A stretch of DNA of 64,000 nucleotides from JBEKHT01 sp050012135 (GCA_050012135.1 JBEKHT010000004.1:32144-96143), one strand, 5' to 3'. Positions 42,774-51,689 are shown, counted from the stretch's first letter. Numbers and translations: made by a program. The notes: a model not told the origin generated them from the letters alone.

Positions 42774-42822
42774 TTGCTTGCGGAGCAAGGGGTCGCGCGT
42801 TCGAGTCGCGCCGGGGGCGCCT
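42774..42822 (+). repeat. attR, 49-bp copy of the tRNA-Arg 3' half
   Basis: Identical to 36933-36981; it contains the anticodon-stem 3' side, T arm and acceptor 3' strand but no 5' half, so it is not a tRNA gene. Confidence 0.9.
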
Positions 42823-42830
42823 TTGGCATG

Positions 42831-42856
42831 AGGCCGCGGATTCGCGGCCTTTTTTT
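42831..42856 (+). terminator. Strong terminator after attR (original tRNA-Arg terminator)
   Basis: An 8-bp stem AGGCCGCG (42831-42838) with CGCGGCCT (42843-42850), loop GATT, followed by seven T. It begins 9 nt after attR, where the end of the uninterrupted tRNA-Arg transcript would be. Confidence 0.88.
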
Positions 42857-42981
42857 GTTGCCTGCCGTACGCAAGACGAAAAGGGCGCGATGCGCATGCC
42901 GTTTGGCGTGAGAGGCCATTTTCCACGCCTGTGCCTTGCCGCTTGTCTGGGAGGGATTCTTGGGTGCTAGCCGCTGCTCTT

Positions 42982-43425
42982 TCAACTGGGGTTGTTCTTC
43001 TTTCGGGGGTAGTAGGCGAGGAGACCAACCAGGATGATTACCACGCCCAGAACGAGTCCGGAGGATTGCAGATAGCCAAAATGCATCGGCTGGGGGAATC
43101 GTTCGCTCCCCAGGCCAATCAGGTCAACGTTGCTGGAGAATGCCGCGAGGAAGTAGCCCGTCGCCATCAAGCGGGCGCCCACATCTTGGAATAGGCTCGG
43201 CGCGTGATCCTCCCGCCGCATGAGCCTGGCAACGGCGTAGGAGGAGAGTGTGATCACCGCCAGCGCGGTAAGGAAAACCAAGATCTTGAAGTAACCGAAG
43301 CCCGGCCGGTGTGGCAGGCCGAGCAACCCAGGCTGCATCCCGAAAAGAAACAAGAGAAGCCCGATCGCGTCCACGACAAGCAACCGGTTGACCCACAGGG
43401 TCTGGGGGGATGAGTCAGTCCTCAA
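42982..43425 (-). CDS. Four-helix membrane protein of unknown function
   Basis: A 147-residue protein with four predicted membrane helices: about 12-30 (LLVVDAIGLLLFLFGMQPGLLG region), 46-66 (ILVFLTALAVITLSSYAVARL), 85-100 and 118-138 (SSGLVLGVVIILVGLLAYY), ending in a basic YPRKKNNPS tail. No family was recognised. It lies outside the island, in the locus that would follow tRNA-Arg in an unoccupied chromosome. No clear ribosome-binding site decides between start codons; ATG at 43425 is used. Confidence 0.65.
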   Translation of the reverse strand: MRTDSSPQTLWVNRLLVVDAIGLLLFLFGMQPGLLGLPHRPGFGYFKILVFLTALAVITLSSYAVARLMRREDHAPSLFQDVGARLMATGYFLAAFSSNVDLIGLGSERFPQPMHFGYLQSSGLVLGVVIILVGLLAYYPRKKNNPS

Positions 43426-43582
43426 GTCAGCCTCCGAACCGCTTCATGTCCGGGCCGCCGGATCCTAGTCCCTGGCTGCAGGGCAGGGGTTGAGACCGAC
43501 GGACGCTTGCCTTGGCTGCTACCGGCCTGGACAAGGACCTCTATTCTAAGACAAAGTGCTCTGGCGAGGGGGCTCCCCGAGT

Positions 43583-44644
43583 TCTAATTCTAAGTGCAAC
43601 GCTATGAGGACAATAGCGTTGTATGAAGACCTGCGATCGGCTGCCCAGGGGCGAGCGCATGTTGCCCTTCCAAGGGATCCGCGAACATGATTCTCAAGCC
43701 AAGGTGGCTCGCCAGCTGGGACAGTGGCACCGGAAACGCGGTTTTCCCGACAGGTGGCCTTCCCGATGCACCTGGGCCGCTACCCGACCTGGCGCCTCCG
43801 CTTGCCATCTCCGATTCCGTCTGGCCCATGGCACCTTGCGCCGAACCGTCCTCCTCCTCCAGGGGTGCGGTTGGTCGCCAGAACTAGCTCCTGCCTGCGG
43901 CAGCGGCCGCGCGCAAATCGCGGGTCGCCTGCGGGCGGAATAGGGAAAAGGCGCGATCAACCACGAGAGCCTCTACGGCTTGATCTGCGACTTGCCCCTC
44001 GGCCGTGGGGAGAAAGCTCTGGTTGTGCCTGCGCTGGAGCAAGGAGAAGCGTAGCCACCGCCAGGGCCATCCTGTCCAGGTCAGGCCCATTTCCAACCGT
44101 GTCTTCATCGATTTTCGACTCCGAAGGGCCGATGATCGAACGGAACCGGGACACGGCGAGGCCGATTCACTGCTCTGTGCGCGCGAATAGGCCGTCAGCG
44201 TCTTGATGGACCGCCAGAGCCGCTTCACCCATGTGACCAAACTCACCGTGCGCACGGCTCAAGAGAGCTGCGTCCCCAACCGGCAACTGGCGGAAAGACC
44301 GCAGTATAGCCTGACAGCCGGCATTGGCAGCGAGCAAGCTGAGCACGAGCAGATCTCCCAGATCCTGCCCATCGGGTTCTTCCTCTGCTGCCCATGCCAT
44401 TCCTGGGAGAAGGGCAGCGTCGAGCCAGTCCCCTGGACTGGCTGCAGGGCACGCTGGCCGAAAGGGCAGGAAATATGAACAGCCTGGTGCGTCGCTACCT
44501 TCCTCGGCCCACTGACATCCACCGCCTCGGTGGAGAGGATCTCGAGGCCATTACGGGTGAACCCAAGGCCGACCTCGCAAGTGGCTCGACTTCCTCACCC
44601 CGGCCGAGGCACTATCGGATCACACCGTTGCACCAGGAAATAGA
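43583..44644 (+). mobile_element. IS30-family relic, 1062 bp, both ends present
   Basis: Terminal inverted repeats of 25 bp lie at 43583-43607 and 44620-44644 (19 of 25 positions match, core GTGCAACG). The length is normal for the family. The transposase between them is decayed in several places. Confidence 0.85.
43623..44644 (+). pseudogene. IS30-family transposase, multiple frameshifts
   Basis: Pieces in changing frames follow the order of an IS30 transposase. From 43623: GERMLPFQGIREHDSQ then KVARQLG (helix-turn-helix region). Near 43960: INHESLYGLICDLPLGRGEK. From about 44110: DRTEPGHGEADSLL, with the first Asp region changed. From 44206: LMDRQSRFTHVTKLTVRTAQ and FFLCCPCHSWEKGS. From 44476: NMNSLVRRYLPRPTDIHRL, then RPRKWLDFLTPAEALSDH. 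At least four frame changes and an in-frame stop are needed, so it cannot make an active enzyme. Confidence 0.82.
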
Positions 44645-44779
44645 ATCTGGGCCGTCCCATACCTGCCAGGAAGCTAGGTATAATCGAGGGACGTCTCCGG
44701 AACGGCAGGCAGATCCTCTCGCAGGTAAATGTTATTGGTCGGCCTGCGTTTGTCTTGTCCCGGACCCTCAGGAGGATCG

Positions 44780-45013
44780 ATGGCTCAACCCACGATCAAC
44801 TATGCTCCCGAGACCTGCGCATGGTGTGGGGGGACGGGGCGATTTGGTGAGGGCAACTTCAAGTGCCCGACCTGCGATGGCAGAGGAAGCGTGCTCGTGG
44901 CGCAACCGCCACGCAAGTGCGCCTGGTGCGAAGGCACCGGTCAGGTCGGCGAGTATAGGGATCGCTGCCCGACCTGCAATGGCTCGGGATGGGTGCACGT
45001 GATGAAAACCTAG
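44780..45013 (+). CDS. Stand-alone DnaJ-type zinc-finger protein
   Basis: A 77-residue protein consisting almost only of four CxxCxGxG-type motifs: CAWCGGTG, CPTCDGRG, CAWCEGTG and CPTCNGSG. In DnaJ, motifs 1 and 4 and motifs 2 and 3 each hold one zinc; the same spacing logic could apply here. No J-domain or C-terminal peptide-binding domain is present. GGAGG precedes the ATG at 44780 at 4-5 nt, and a TATAAT at 44679-44684 could be its -10 box. Role unknown: a minimal chaperone-like or rubredoxin-like zinc protein are possibilities. It is isolated between the IS30 relic and the polysaccharide cluster. Confidence 0.8.
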   Translation: MAQPTINYAPETCAWCGGTGRFGEGNFKCPTCDGRGSVLVAQPPRKCAWCEGTGQVGEYRDRCPTCNGSGWVHVMKT

Positions 45014-45184
45014 ACAACTTGGCCTTGCCGGTCCCAGGTGGATGGGGTGAAACCGTGTTGCGCTTGGTCTGAACCGGGAAGCGAGGCACTCTGTCAATTC
45101 CCGCGCGGGCCCGATCCAGCGTGACCCTTTGCAATTCGGATCCAGCCCGGTCAACCAGGAAGGAATCCGCGGCAGAGACTTCCA

Positions 45185-46477
45185 GTGAACTTCAGCCGGT
45201 TGTGTGTATTGGGGATGGGTTATATCGGCTTGCCGACCGCGAGCACGTTTGCGACTCATGGGTTGAAGGTGATCGGGGTCGACGTCAACGACCGCGTGGT
45301 CCAGATTCTCCAGAACGGGGAGATCCATATTCAAGAGCCGGGACTCAAGACGCTTGTCCAGGCGGCCTTTCATTCGGGCAACCTTCAAGTGAAGCCACAG
45401 CCCGAGTCTGCAGACGCGTTTTTCATCTGCGTGCCCACTCCGGTCCAACCGGACAAGTCCGCCGATCTTTCTTACGTGCTCTCGGCCGCCGAGTCGATCG
45501 TCCCGCACTTGCGGCCCGGGAACCTCGTGGTGCTTGAGTCCACTTCGCCTCCCGGAACGACGGTCGAGGTGGTCCGACCTGCCCTGGAACGGTCTGGGCT
45601 TCGAGCCGGTCCGGATTTCCACCTGGCCTATTCTCCTGAAAGGGTCCTGCCGGGCCAGATTCTCAAGGAGATGATCGAGAACGCGCGCGTGATTGGGGGA
45701 ATTGACATCGCCTCCGCGCAGGCCGGCAAGGATCTGTACGGGATCTTCGTACAGGGGGAGATTGTCCTCACGGACGCGACGACCGCGGAGATGGTCAAGC
45801 TGATGGAGAACGCCTTCCGTGACGTGAACATCGCGCTGGCCAATGAATTCCTGCGACTGGGTGAGCGGTTTGGTGTCGATATCTGGGAAGCGATCCGACT
45901 GGCCAATCGACACCCCCGCGTGAGAATCCTGCAGCCCGGACCTGGCGTGGGAGGTCATTGCGTGAGCGTGGACCCCTGGTTCCTGGTGGAGGCGGCTCCT
46001 GATCTCACCTCTCTCATCCGGCAATCGCGAATGGTCAATGATGATCAGCCGGCCTATGTGCTGGGAGTCGTTCGAAAAGAACTGGGAGATCTTGCGGGAG
46101 CCACGATCAGCACCCTGGGGCTAACCTACAAGCCCGATATCGACGATGTGCGTGAAAGCCCGGCCCTCCGCATTATCGAGTTGCTGAGGAAAGCAGGTGC
46201 CAAAGTGCGCGCCTACGACCCGTGGGCACCTGCTGATGTTCTGGAGGGGATGCGCGCGTCCGATGTGGAGCAGTGCGCGAAAGGTGCCGACTGCCTGCTG
46301 CTGCTTGTGGCCCACGAGACGTTCAAGAGCTTGGATCCACGCCTCCTGCGACCCCTGGTGAACCGACCCTTGGCGGTTGATTGCCAGCACGTCTGGCACC
46401 GGTCTCAATGGGAGGCGGCTGGGTTTTCCCTGCGCTCGCTGGGTATACCGAAGCCCCAAGAGGCAAGTGTTCGATAG
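45185..46477 (+). CDS. wecC: UDP-N-acetyl-D-mannosaminuronate dehydrogenase
   Basis: A 430-residue NAD-dependent UDP-sugar dehydrogenase that oxidises C6 of the sugar in two steps. The nucleotide fold LCVLGMGYIGLPTASTFA starts the protein; ESTSPPGTTVEVVRP, LAYSPERVLPGQILKE, and the catalytic Cys259 in GVGGHCVSVDPWF follow; GLTYKPDIDDVRESPAL is the C-terminal NAD-proximal motif. The VDPWF context favours UDP-ManNAc over UDP-glucose, and the next gene is a WecB-like epimerase that makes UDP-ManNAc. The GTG at 45185 starts the first gene of the polysaccharide cluster. Confidence 0.88.
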   Translation: MNFSRLCVLGMGYIGLPTASTFATHGLKVIGVDVNDRVVQILQNGEIHIQEPGLKTLVQAAFHSGNLQVKPQPESADAFFICVPTPVQPDKSADLSYVLSAAESIVPHLRPGNLVVLESTSPPGTTVEVVRPALERSGLRAGPDFHLAYSPERVLPGQILKEMIENARVIGGIDIASAQAGKDLYGIFVQGEIVLTDATTAEMVKLMENAFRDVNIALANEFLRLGERFGVDIWEAIRLANRHPRVRILQPGPGVGGHCVSVDPWFLVEAAPDLTSLIRQSRMVNDDQPAYVLGVVRKELGDLAGATISTLGLTYKPDIDDVRESPALRIIELLRKAGAKVRAYDPWAPADVLEGMRASDVEQCAKGADCLLLLVAHETFKSLDPRLLRPLVNRPLAVDCQHVWHRSQWEAAGFSLRSLGIPKPQEASVR

Positions 46478-46509
46478 CGCTTCTCGAGACGGGCCCAAAC
46501 GTCAGTCCC

Positions 46510-47682
46510 ATGCCTAGACAGAAGATCCTTTCCATCTTTGGTACTCGACCGGAAGCGATCAAGATGGCACCCGTGATCCGCAGCCTCCGTGCGAATCCCC
46601 AGGCATTTGATGCTCGGGTCTGCGTTACTGCCCAGCATCGGCAGATGCTGGACCCCGTGCTGCGCCTGTTCGGGATCGAGGCGGATCACGATTTGAACTT
46701 GATGCAAGAAGGGCAGAGCCTCGCAGAGTTCACCTCCCGGGCTTTTCGGGGTTTGGATGCCGTGATGCGTCAGGAGCAACCCGACTGGGTCCTGGTTCAG
46801 GGGGACACCTCGACGGTGTTGGTGGCCGCCCTCGTGGCCTTTTATCACCAGGTGAGAGTCGGACACATCGAGGCCGGCTTGAGAACGGGGGAGAAGTACC
46901 AGCCTTTTCCGGAGGAAATCAACCGGCGGGTGACGAGCGTGGTGGCCGACCTGCATTTCGCACCGACCGTGCGCGCGCGGGAGAACCTCCTGGGCGAGGG
47001 GATCCGCCCAGAGAACATCCGAGTGACGGGCAATCCGGTAATCGATGCCCTGCAATGGGTGGCGGGATTACCCTTCGACTGGGATCAGGGTCAACTCGCG
47101 AAGGTCCCCAGGGGGAAGCGGCTCATCCTGGTGACGGCTCATCGTCGGGAGATTTTCGGGCTGCCGCTGGAGGGGGTTTGCGAAGCGCTCCGCACGATTG
47201 CAGAGACTCATCGGGAAGACGTACACTTGGTCTATCCGGTACACTTGAATCCGAACGTCCGGCGCCCCGTTCACCGTCTGCTGGGCAACATTCCCAACAT
47301 CACCCTGCTTCCCCCCATTGGGTACTTGGCCATGGTGAACCTGCTCAAGGAGGCGTACCTGGTCCTGACCGATTCTGGGGGGTTGCAAGAGGAGGCGCCC
47401 GGTTTGGGGAAGCCCGTGCTGGTGATGCGGCAGGTGACCGAAAGGCCGGAAGGGATCGAAGCAGGCACGGTGCGGGTCGTGGGCACGGATCCCCGCTCCA
47501 TTGTTGAGGGAGTAAGTCTCTTGCTCGCCGATGCTGAGGAGTACGGCCGCATGGCTCATTCGACCAACCCCTACGGGGATGGACGGGCGGCGGAACGGAT
47601 TGTCGGGGCGATCGAAAAGGCCGCACCCGGGGAGGATCCTCCCCATTTGGCTCGTGGATCGGTCGGTCGGAGGGCAGCCTGA
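46510..47682 (+). CDS. wecB: UDP-N-acetylglucosamine 2-epimerase (non-hydrolysing)
   Basis: A 390-residue epimerase that interconverts UDP-GlcNAc and UDP-ManNAc. Typical segments: ILSIFGTRPEAIKMAPVIR at the start, VQGDTSTVLVAALVAFY, HIEAGLRTGEKYQPFPEEIN, LVTAHRRE, VYPVHLNPNVR and LTDSGGLQEEAPGLGKPVLV. The ATG at 46510 gives the normal start. With the preceding gene it supplies UDP-ManNAcA for a surface glycan. The stop overlaps the next start (TGATG). Confidence 0.93.
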   Translation: MPRQKILSIFGTRPEAIKMAPVIRSLRANPQAFDARVCVTAQHRQMLDPVLRLFGIEADHDLNLMQEGQSLAEFTSRAFRGLDAVMRQEQPDWVLVQGDTSTVLVAALVAFYHQVRVGHIEAGLRTGEKYQPFPEEINRRVTSVVADLHFAPTVRARENLLGEGIRPENIRVTGNPVIDALQWVAGLPFDWDQGQLAKVPRGKRLILVTAHRREIFGLPLEGVCEALRTIAETHREDVHLVYPVHLNPNVRRPVHRLLGNIPNITLLPPIGYLAMVNLLKEAYLVLTDSGGLQEEAPGLGKPVLVMRQVTERPEGIEAGTVRVVGTDPRSIVEGVSLLLADAEEYGRMAHSTNPYGDGRAAERIVGAIEKAAPGEDPPHLARGSVGRRAA

Positions 47683-49382
47683 TGCTAGAGGGCAAACTGC
47701 GCAACCGCGATCGGTGGATATGGGTTTGGGCCTTGGTCGCCTGGGGCGGCGTTTCCGCTGGACTCGCGGCCGCCCAGAGTTACACTCTCTGGGGGCCGAC
47801 TTGGTGGTGGGCGAGCTTCTACTGGCCCAACTTCTTTGCATTCCTCCTGCCCGTAATCGCTTTTGGAGTTCTCATCGCGGCGACGGGACGCTGGTTGGCT
47901 CCAGGGGAGGGGGGGGCCTGGGTGCGCAAGTGGGTCTGGATCGCCTTGGCGGTCCGCCTCGTGTCCGTGGCCCTTTGGCCCATTGCCTTGCGGGAGTGGG
48001 GGTATCGATCGCCTGCGGAGCTGGGCGGGTTCATCTCCACGGATGCCTACAATGCCACAGATACCGCCTGGACCCTTTCCCAACAGGCTGTCTCCGCCAT
48101 CTCAACCTTGCGTCCAGGCCACGGAGACAATACCGGGGGCATTACCTTGCTTGGGGTGATCGTTTTCCGGCTGTTCAGCCCAGACCACGAGCGCCCGATG
48201 CTTCTGGGTCTTCTGGCCTCAACCTTCAGTTCATTGACTGTTCTTTTCGTCTTTCTGCTGGGGGAGTCCCTCTTTTCAAAGACGGTGGCGCGTGCTGCGG
48301 CCGTGCTGGTCGCCCTTTTTCCGGAGGCGGTGCTGATTGGGTCCTCCGATCTTCAGCAGGGTTATCTGGCGATGTTGCTGGCGGTCATGCTTTGGGGGCT
48401 GACCGGTATCTTTCTTCGCCAGAGGAGTGAAACTCAGAGGGAGCGTCTCTACCCTCTGGGATGGCGCGCCGGCTTGGGGTTCACGGTCGCCGGATTCATC
48501 CTTTCGGCTGGAATCTCCGGTCAATTCACCCTGCTCAGTGTTGCCGTGGTCGTGGTCATGGCCCTCTGGCTCTCGGACCCTCGGAAGACTTTGGGAAAAA
48601 TCGTCTGGATCGGCTGCGGGGTTGGAGTCCTGAGCTTGGTCATCCTGTTTTTCCTTTCACGGGCCGATCTCGTAGCCTCCCAATTCGACTTGCTCGGACG
48701 TCAGTGGAGATTCCTGTTCGGAGAGGCCTGGCTGGAATATGACAAGCTCCGGGCGAGCGGTTCGAGCACGGACCTCCTCTTTCAGTTGCTCAAGACGTTG
48801 CCGCAGTCGTTCGCGCTGGTCGTGGCTGGCGTATATGGCCTGCTTCAACCGGTCTTGCCGGCCGCCATCGGCTACCGCAGTGCCAGCCCAACTGGAGGGG
48901 GAATCGCCCAAATCATTGGGATCCTGAGGGCGGCGGGCTGGTACCTGCTCCTGCCCTTTCTCATCTATGGCCTTCTGGCCAGCCTGCGCGGTCTCGTGCG
49001 GCGGCGCGAAGAGGCGGCGTTTGCCTTGGTATTCTGGGCGGTCGCGCTGATCGCTTCCTACCGTGCCCTGGGCGACCAATGGGACAACCCTCGCTATCGT
49101 CTGTACGCGCTGGCCCCGATGACCTTGACCGCGGGCTGGGCCTATTGGCATTGGCGCGAGTCTCGATCCCCTTGGCTGGCTCGGATCCAGATTCCGTTTT
49201 GGGTGGCGGTCGCCGCCATGACGGCATGGTACTTCGGGCGCTATTGGCTAAACTACAAGCTCCCCGCGCTCCCCGTTCTGGCGGGAATTGCGGGCCTCAC
49301 GGGACTGACCTTCCTCGCAACTCTTCTCGCGGGTGCGCTGGGCTGGCGCAAACGAGTTGAGCCTCCGGCGGCTTCGCCCTGA
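47682..49382 (+). CDS. Polytopic membrane protein, GT-C-like
   Basis: A 566-residue protein with about 11-13 predicted membrane helices. The first exterior loop (LGGFISTDAYNATDTAWTLS) has acidic and aromatic residues, and a later loop carries DNPRYRLYALAPM, both reminiscent of dolichyl-phosphate-mannose/ArnT-type (GT-C) glycosyltransferases, which use lipid-linked sugars. No classic DE motif is certain. It overlaps the epimerase gene by 1 nt and lies 6 nt before a glycosyltransferase, so it belongs to the cluster. A polymerase (Wzy-like) role is an alternative. Confidence 0.65.
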   Translation: MLEGKLRNRDRWIWVWALVAWGGVSAGLAAAQSYTLWGPTWWWASFYWPNFFAFLLPVIAFGVLIAATGRWLAPGEGGAWVRKWVWIALAVRLVSVALWPIALREWGYRSPAELGGFISTDAYNATDTAWTLSQQAVSAISTLRPGHGDNTGGITLLGVIVFRLFSPDHERPMLLGLLASTFSSLTVLFVFLLGESLFSKTVARAAAVLVALFPEAVLIGSSDLQQGYLAMLLAVMLWGLTGIFLRQRSETQRERLYPLGWRAGLGFTVAGFILSAGISGQFTLLSVAVVVVMALWLSDPRKTLGKIVWIGCGVGVLSLVILFFLSRADLVASQFDLLGRQWRFLFGEAWLEYDKLRASGSSTDLLFQLLKTLPQSFALVVAGVYGLLQPVLPAAIGYRSASPTGGGIAQIIGILRAAGWYLLLPFLIYGLLASLRGLVRRREEAAFALVFWAVALIASYRALGDQWDNPRYRLYALAPMTLTAGWAYWHWRESRSPWLARIQIPFWVAVAAMTAWYFGRYWLNYKLPALPVLAGIAGLTGLTFLATLLAGALGWRKRVEPPAASP

Positions 49383-49388
49383 TCCTCC

Positions 49389-50396
49389 ATGAGGGTGTGC
49401 CTCTATCCTCGCGTTTCCAGCGGTGGCCCCGCCTCGTTCCAGGCGAGACTGGCGAAAGCTCTCATTGGGCTGGGGATGGAAATCACTTACGACCCGAACG
49501 CCCGACCTTTGGGCGCCCTGCTCTTGTTTGCGGGCACTCGCAACTTGGCCTTGCTGCGGCGCGCCAAGAATGATGGAATCCCGATTGTCCAGAGACTGGA
49601 CGGAATCAACTGGCTTCACAGGCATCGGCCCATTCGGCCTCTGTACTTCATTCGGGCAGAGGCCAGGAACCTGCTGTTACGCCACATCCGTCGATCGATC
49701 GCAGACGCGATCATCTACCAGAGTCAGTTCGTGCGGCGCTGGTGGGAAGACTCGATGGGACGTTCCGGGAGGCCCTGTTTTGTCGTTTTGAACGGCCTAG
49801 ACCTTTGGGAGTTCCCCTTCCGGGGGGAAGGGAGCCACGACGGCTCTCTCCTGGTTGTGGAGGGGAGCGTGCACCTGCCCCAAAGCGTGTTCCACATACT
49901 GGAAAACACGCACCGTGCTCTGCTGGCCGGAGGGAGAATCTCCCGCACGCGGGTTTTCGGCCGAATTGGGCCTCGCGAGTTGACCAAACTGAGCCGCCTT
50001 CCGAAGGTTGAACTCTGCGGGCTGAGGCCGCCCGGCGAGGTGCGGGCTGCTCAACTCAGCGCCGCGTTGCACCTGCCCCTGGAACCGATGCCTCCCTGCC
50101 CCAACTCGGTGATCGAAGCACTCGCCTGTGGATTGCCCGTCGTGGGGTTTCGGACTGGTAGTCTGGAGGAGCTGGTGGGCCCGGCCGCCGGGGAACTCGT
50201 TGCATTCCAGGGTGATCCGTGGAGACTCGAGGTTCCCAGCAACCTGGAGGAGTTGGCCTCCGCGGCGGATCGAGTTCTTCTTAACTGGAAGGATTGCTCG
50301 CGCTCGGCGCGAAAGACCGCGATGGAGCGATTCGATATCGCCGATACGGCCAAACGCTATCTGGCCGTGATGAAGGGCGAGGCGGTTCCAGCCTGA
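49389..50396 (+). CDS. Glycosyltransferase, GT-B fold
   Basis: A 335-residue protein. The N-terminal half has short Rossmann-type strands (MRVCLYPRVSSGGPASFQAR; PIVQRLDGINWLH) and the C-terminal half carries a GT1/GT4-like donor site, ending with PMPPCPNSVIEALACGLPVVGFRTGSLEELVG (given as a region). The P-x-P-N-S-x-x-E-A pattern binds nucleotide-sugar phosphates in GT4 enzymes. Donor and acceptor are unknown. ATG at 49389, 6 nt after the preceding stop. Confidence 0.82.
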   Translation: MRVCLYPRVSSGGPASFQARLAKALIGLGMEITYDPNARPLGALLLFAGTRNLALLRRAKNDGIPIVQRLDGINWLHRHRPIRPLYFIRAEARNLLLRHIRRSIADAIIYQSQFVRRWWEDSMGRSGRPCFVVLNGLDLWEFPFRGEGSHDGSLLVVEGSVHLPQSVFHILENTHRALLAGGRISRTRVFGRIGPRELTKLSRLPKVELCGLRPPGEVRAAQLSAALHLPLEPMPPCPNSVIEALACGLPVVGFRTGSLEELVGPAAGELVAFQGDPWRLEVPSNLEELASAADRVLLNWKDCSRSARKTAMERFDIADTAKRYLAVMKGEAVPA

Positions 50397-50450
50397 GAAC
50401 AGCGCACAGAGGGTCATGAAACGCGTGGCCGGGTCGGCAGGGAAGGTGGA

Positions 50451-51638
50451 ATGGCTCGGGTGAGCTATCTGCCTGATCGGGTGGGGCTCCAGCAGAGAGT
50501 GCTGCCATCTTATCGTGGCCCGTTTTGCGAGGCTCTGGCCAGGGAGCTGCCGGGGTCCCTGGAAGTTTTCGCGGGCCGGCCTCGAACGGAAGAGGGCATC
50601 CGTGACTCCGGTCCTCTTGACAGCGTTGTGCGCATGATCCCGCGGAATGTCCATCTGGGCTGGGGTCAGGGATACCTTCTTTGGCAGATGGGCTGGCAAT
50701 TCTGGCTTCGAGGATTTGATCCCCAGCTGCTTGTCGTGGAAGCCAACCCCCGTTATGTTTCCAATCACTTCGCCGCCCGCTGGATGCGGTCCAGGCGCAG
50801 GCCCGTCGTCGGTTGGTCCCTGGGCCCGGTGGGCCAAGCCAGGGGGGAAGGCCTTCTGGCTGCGCCCCTGCGTCACTACTATGCCGCCTTTGACTCCTTG
50901 GTCGTCTACAGCCATCAGGGCATCCGCGAATTCGAGCGAATTGGGATCCCTCGCGAGAAGATCCACCACGCGCCCAATGCCGTGCAATCCTCGACCTCGG
51001 AAGTCATTCGCTCGCAGCTGGCCTCTGACCCCAGTCGGGTCGATCGCTGGCGGGAGCAGTGGGGTCTGGGTGAAGGCCTGACCGTGCTTTTTGTCGGCCG
51101 GCTCCAGGCGCGGAAGAGGGTGGATCAGCTCATCCGAGCCTGTGCGCGGGTTCAGCCCAGCCCTCAGCTGCTGGTCGTGGGCGACGGGCCGGAGCGCAAG
51201 GCGCTTGAAGGGTTGGCGGGGAAACGGCTCTCGGCCTGCAAGTTCCTGGGAGATCTGAGGGGCGAGGAGCTGGGCAGGTGCTTTGCGGCCGCTGATCTCT
51301 TGGTACTTCCGGGGACCGGCGGCTTGGCTCTCCAGGAGGCCATGTTGTACGCGAAACCCGTGGCCGTGGCCCAAGCGGACGGCAGCCAAATGGACTTGGT
51401 GAAGGCGGGAGAGAACGGTTGGCACTTGCCTCCGGGTGATGAGAACGCTTTGGTCGGCGTACTGTCCCAGGCCTCGGCGGATCGCGAGCGCTTGCGAGCC
51501 ATGGGCGCGGCCTCCTTGAAAATCGTCCGGGAGATGGCCACCCTCGAAAAGATGGTGGCTGGGTTTCTTTCAGCGATCGATTGGGCCTGGGCACACCGGT
51601 TCGAGCAAAGCGGTCCGCCGGCCATCGCCAGATCGTAG
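50451..51638 (+). CDS. Family 4 glycosyltransferase
   Basis: A 395-residue GT-B enzyme. After an acceptor domain with QQRVLPSYRGPFCEALARE, the C-terminal domain shows LFVGRLQARKRVDQLIRA, LLVVGDGPERKALEGLA, and a donor site with LVLPGTGGLALQEAMLYAKPV. Here the usual PS..E..G..-E pattern is PGTGGLALQEA, so the Glu pair is partly changed. It likely adds one sugar of the repeat unit on the cytoplasmic side. Donor unknown. About 50-nt gaps lie on both sides. Confidence 0.82.
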   Translation: MARVSYLPDRVGLQQRVLPSYRGPFCEALARELPGSLEVFAGRPRTEEGIRDSGPLDSVVRMIPRNVHLGWGQGYLLWQMGWQFWLRGFDPQLLVVEANPRYVSNHFAARWMRSRRRPVVGWSLGPVGQARGEGLLAAPLRHYYAAFDSLVVYSHQGIREFERIGIPREKIHHAPNAVQSSTSEVIRSQLASDPSRVDRWREQWGLGEGLTVLFVGRLQARKRVDQLIRACARVQPSPQLLVVGDGPERKALEGLAGKRLSACKFLGDLRGEELGRCFAAADLLVLPGTGGLALQEAMLYAKPVAVAQADGSQMDLVKAGENGWHLPPGDENALVGVLSQASADRERLRAMGAASLKIVREMATLEKMVAGFLSAIDWAWAHRFEQSGPPAIARS

Positions 51639-51689
51639 CCAACGGGCGGACCGACCCGGCGGGCGCAATCTGCTGATTCGTGGACAGGG

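Larger units (their letters stand above)
36933..42822 (+). mobile_element. 5.84-kb island integrated in tRNA-Arg
   Basis: The element is bounded by two identical 49-bp repeats made of the 3' half of tRNA-Arg, with an integrase gene next to the intact tRNA. It carries the integrase, three unrecognised minus-strand genes, an IS5-family element, and a wHTH-ATPase-DUF4325 regulator gene with its promoter. The tRNA is left intact at the left end, as usual for tyrosine-recombinase islands. No replication, packaging or conjugation genes are seen, so it looks like a small genomic island or a decayed satellite. Confidence 0.88.

Noticed and set aside
42774..42822. A second tRNA-Arg
   Set aside because: Only the 3' half is present; there is no 5' acceptor strand or D arm. 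It is the attR repeat.
42719..42985. An 88-codon minus-strand frame across attR containing a PARLERATPCSAS-like string
   Set aside because: This string is the familiar false translation of tRNA sequence in antisense; the frame covers attR and the terminator and has no start signal.
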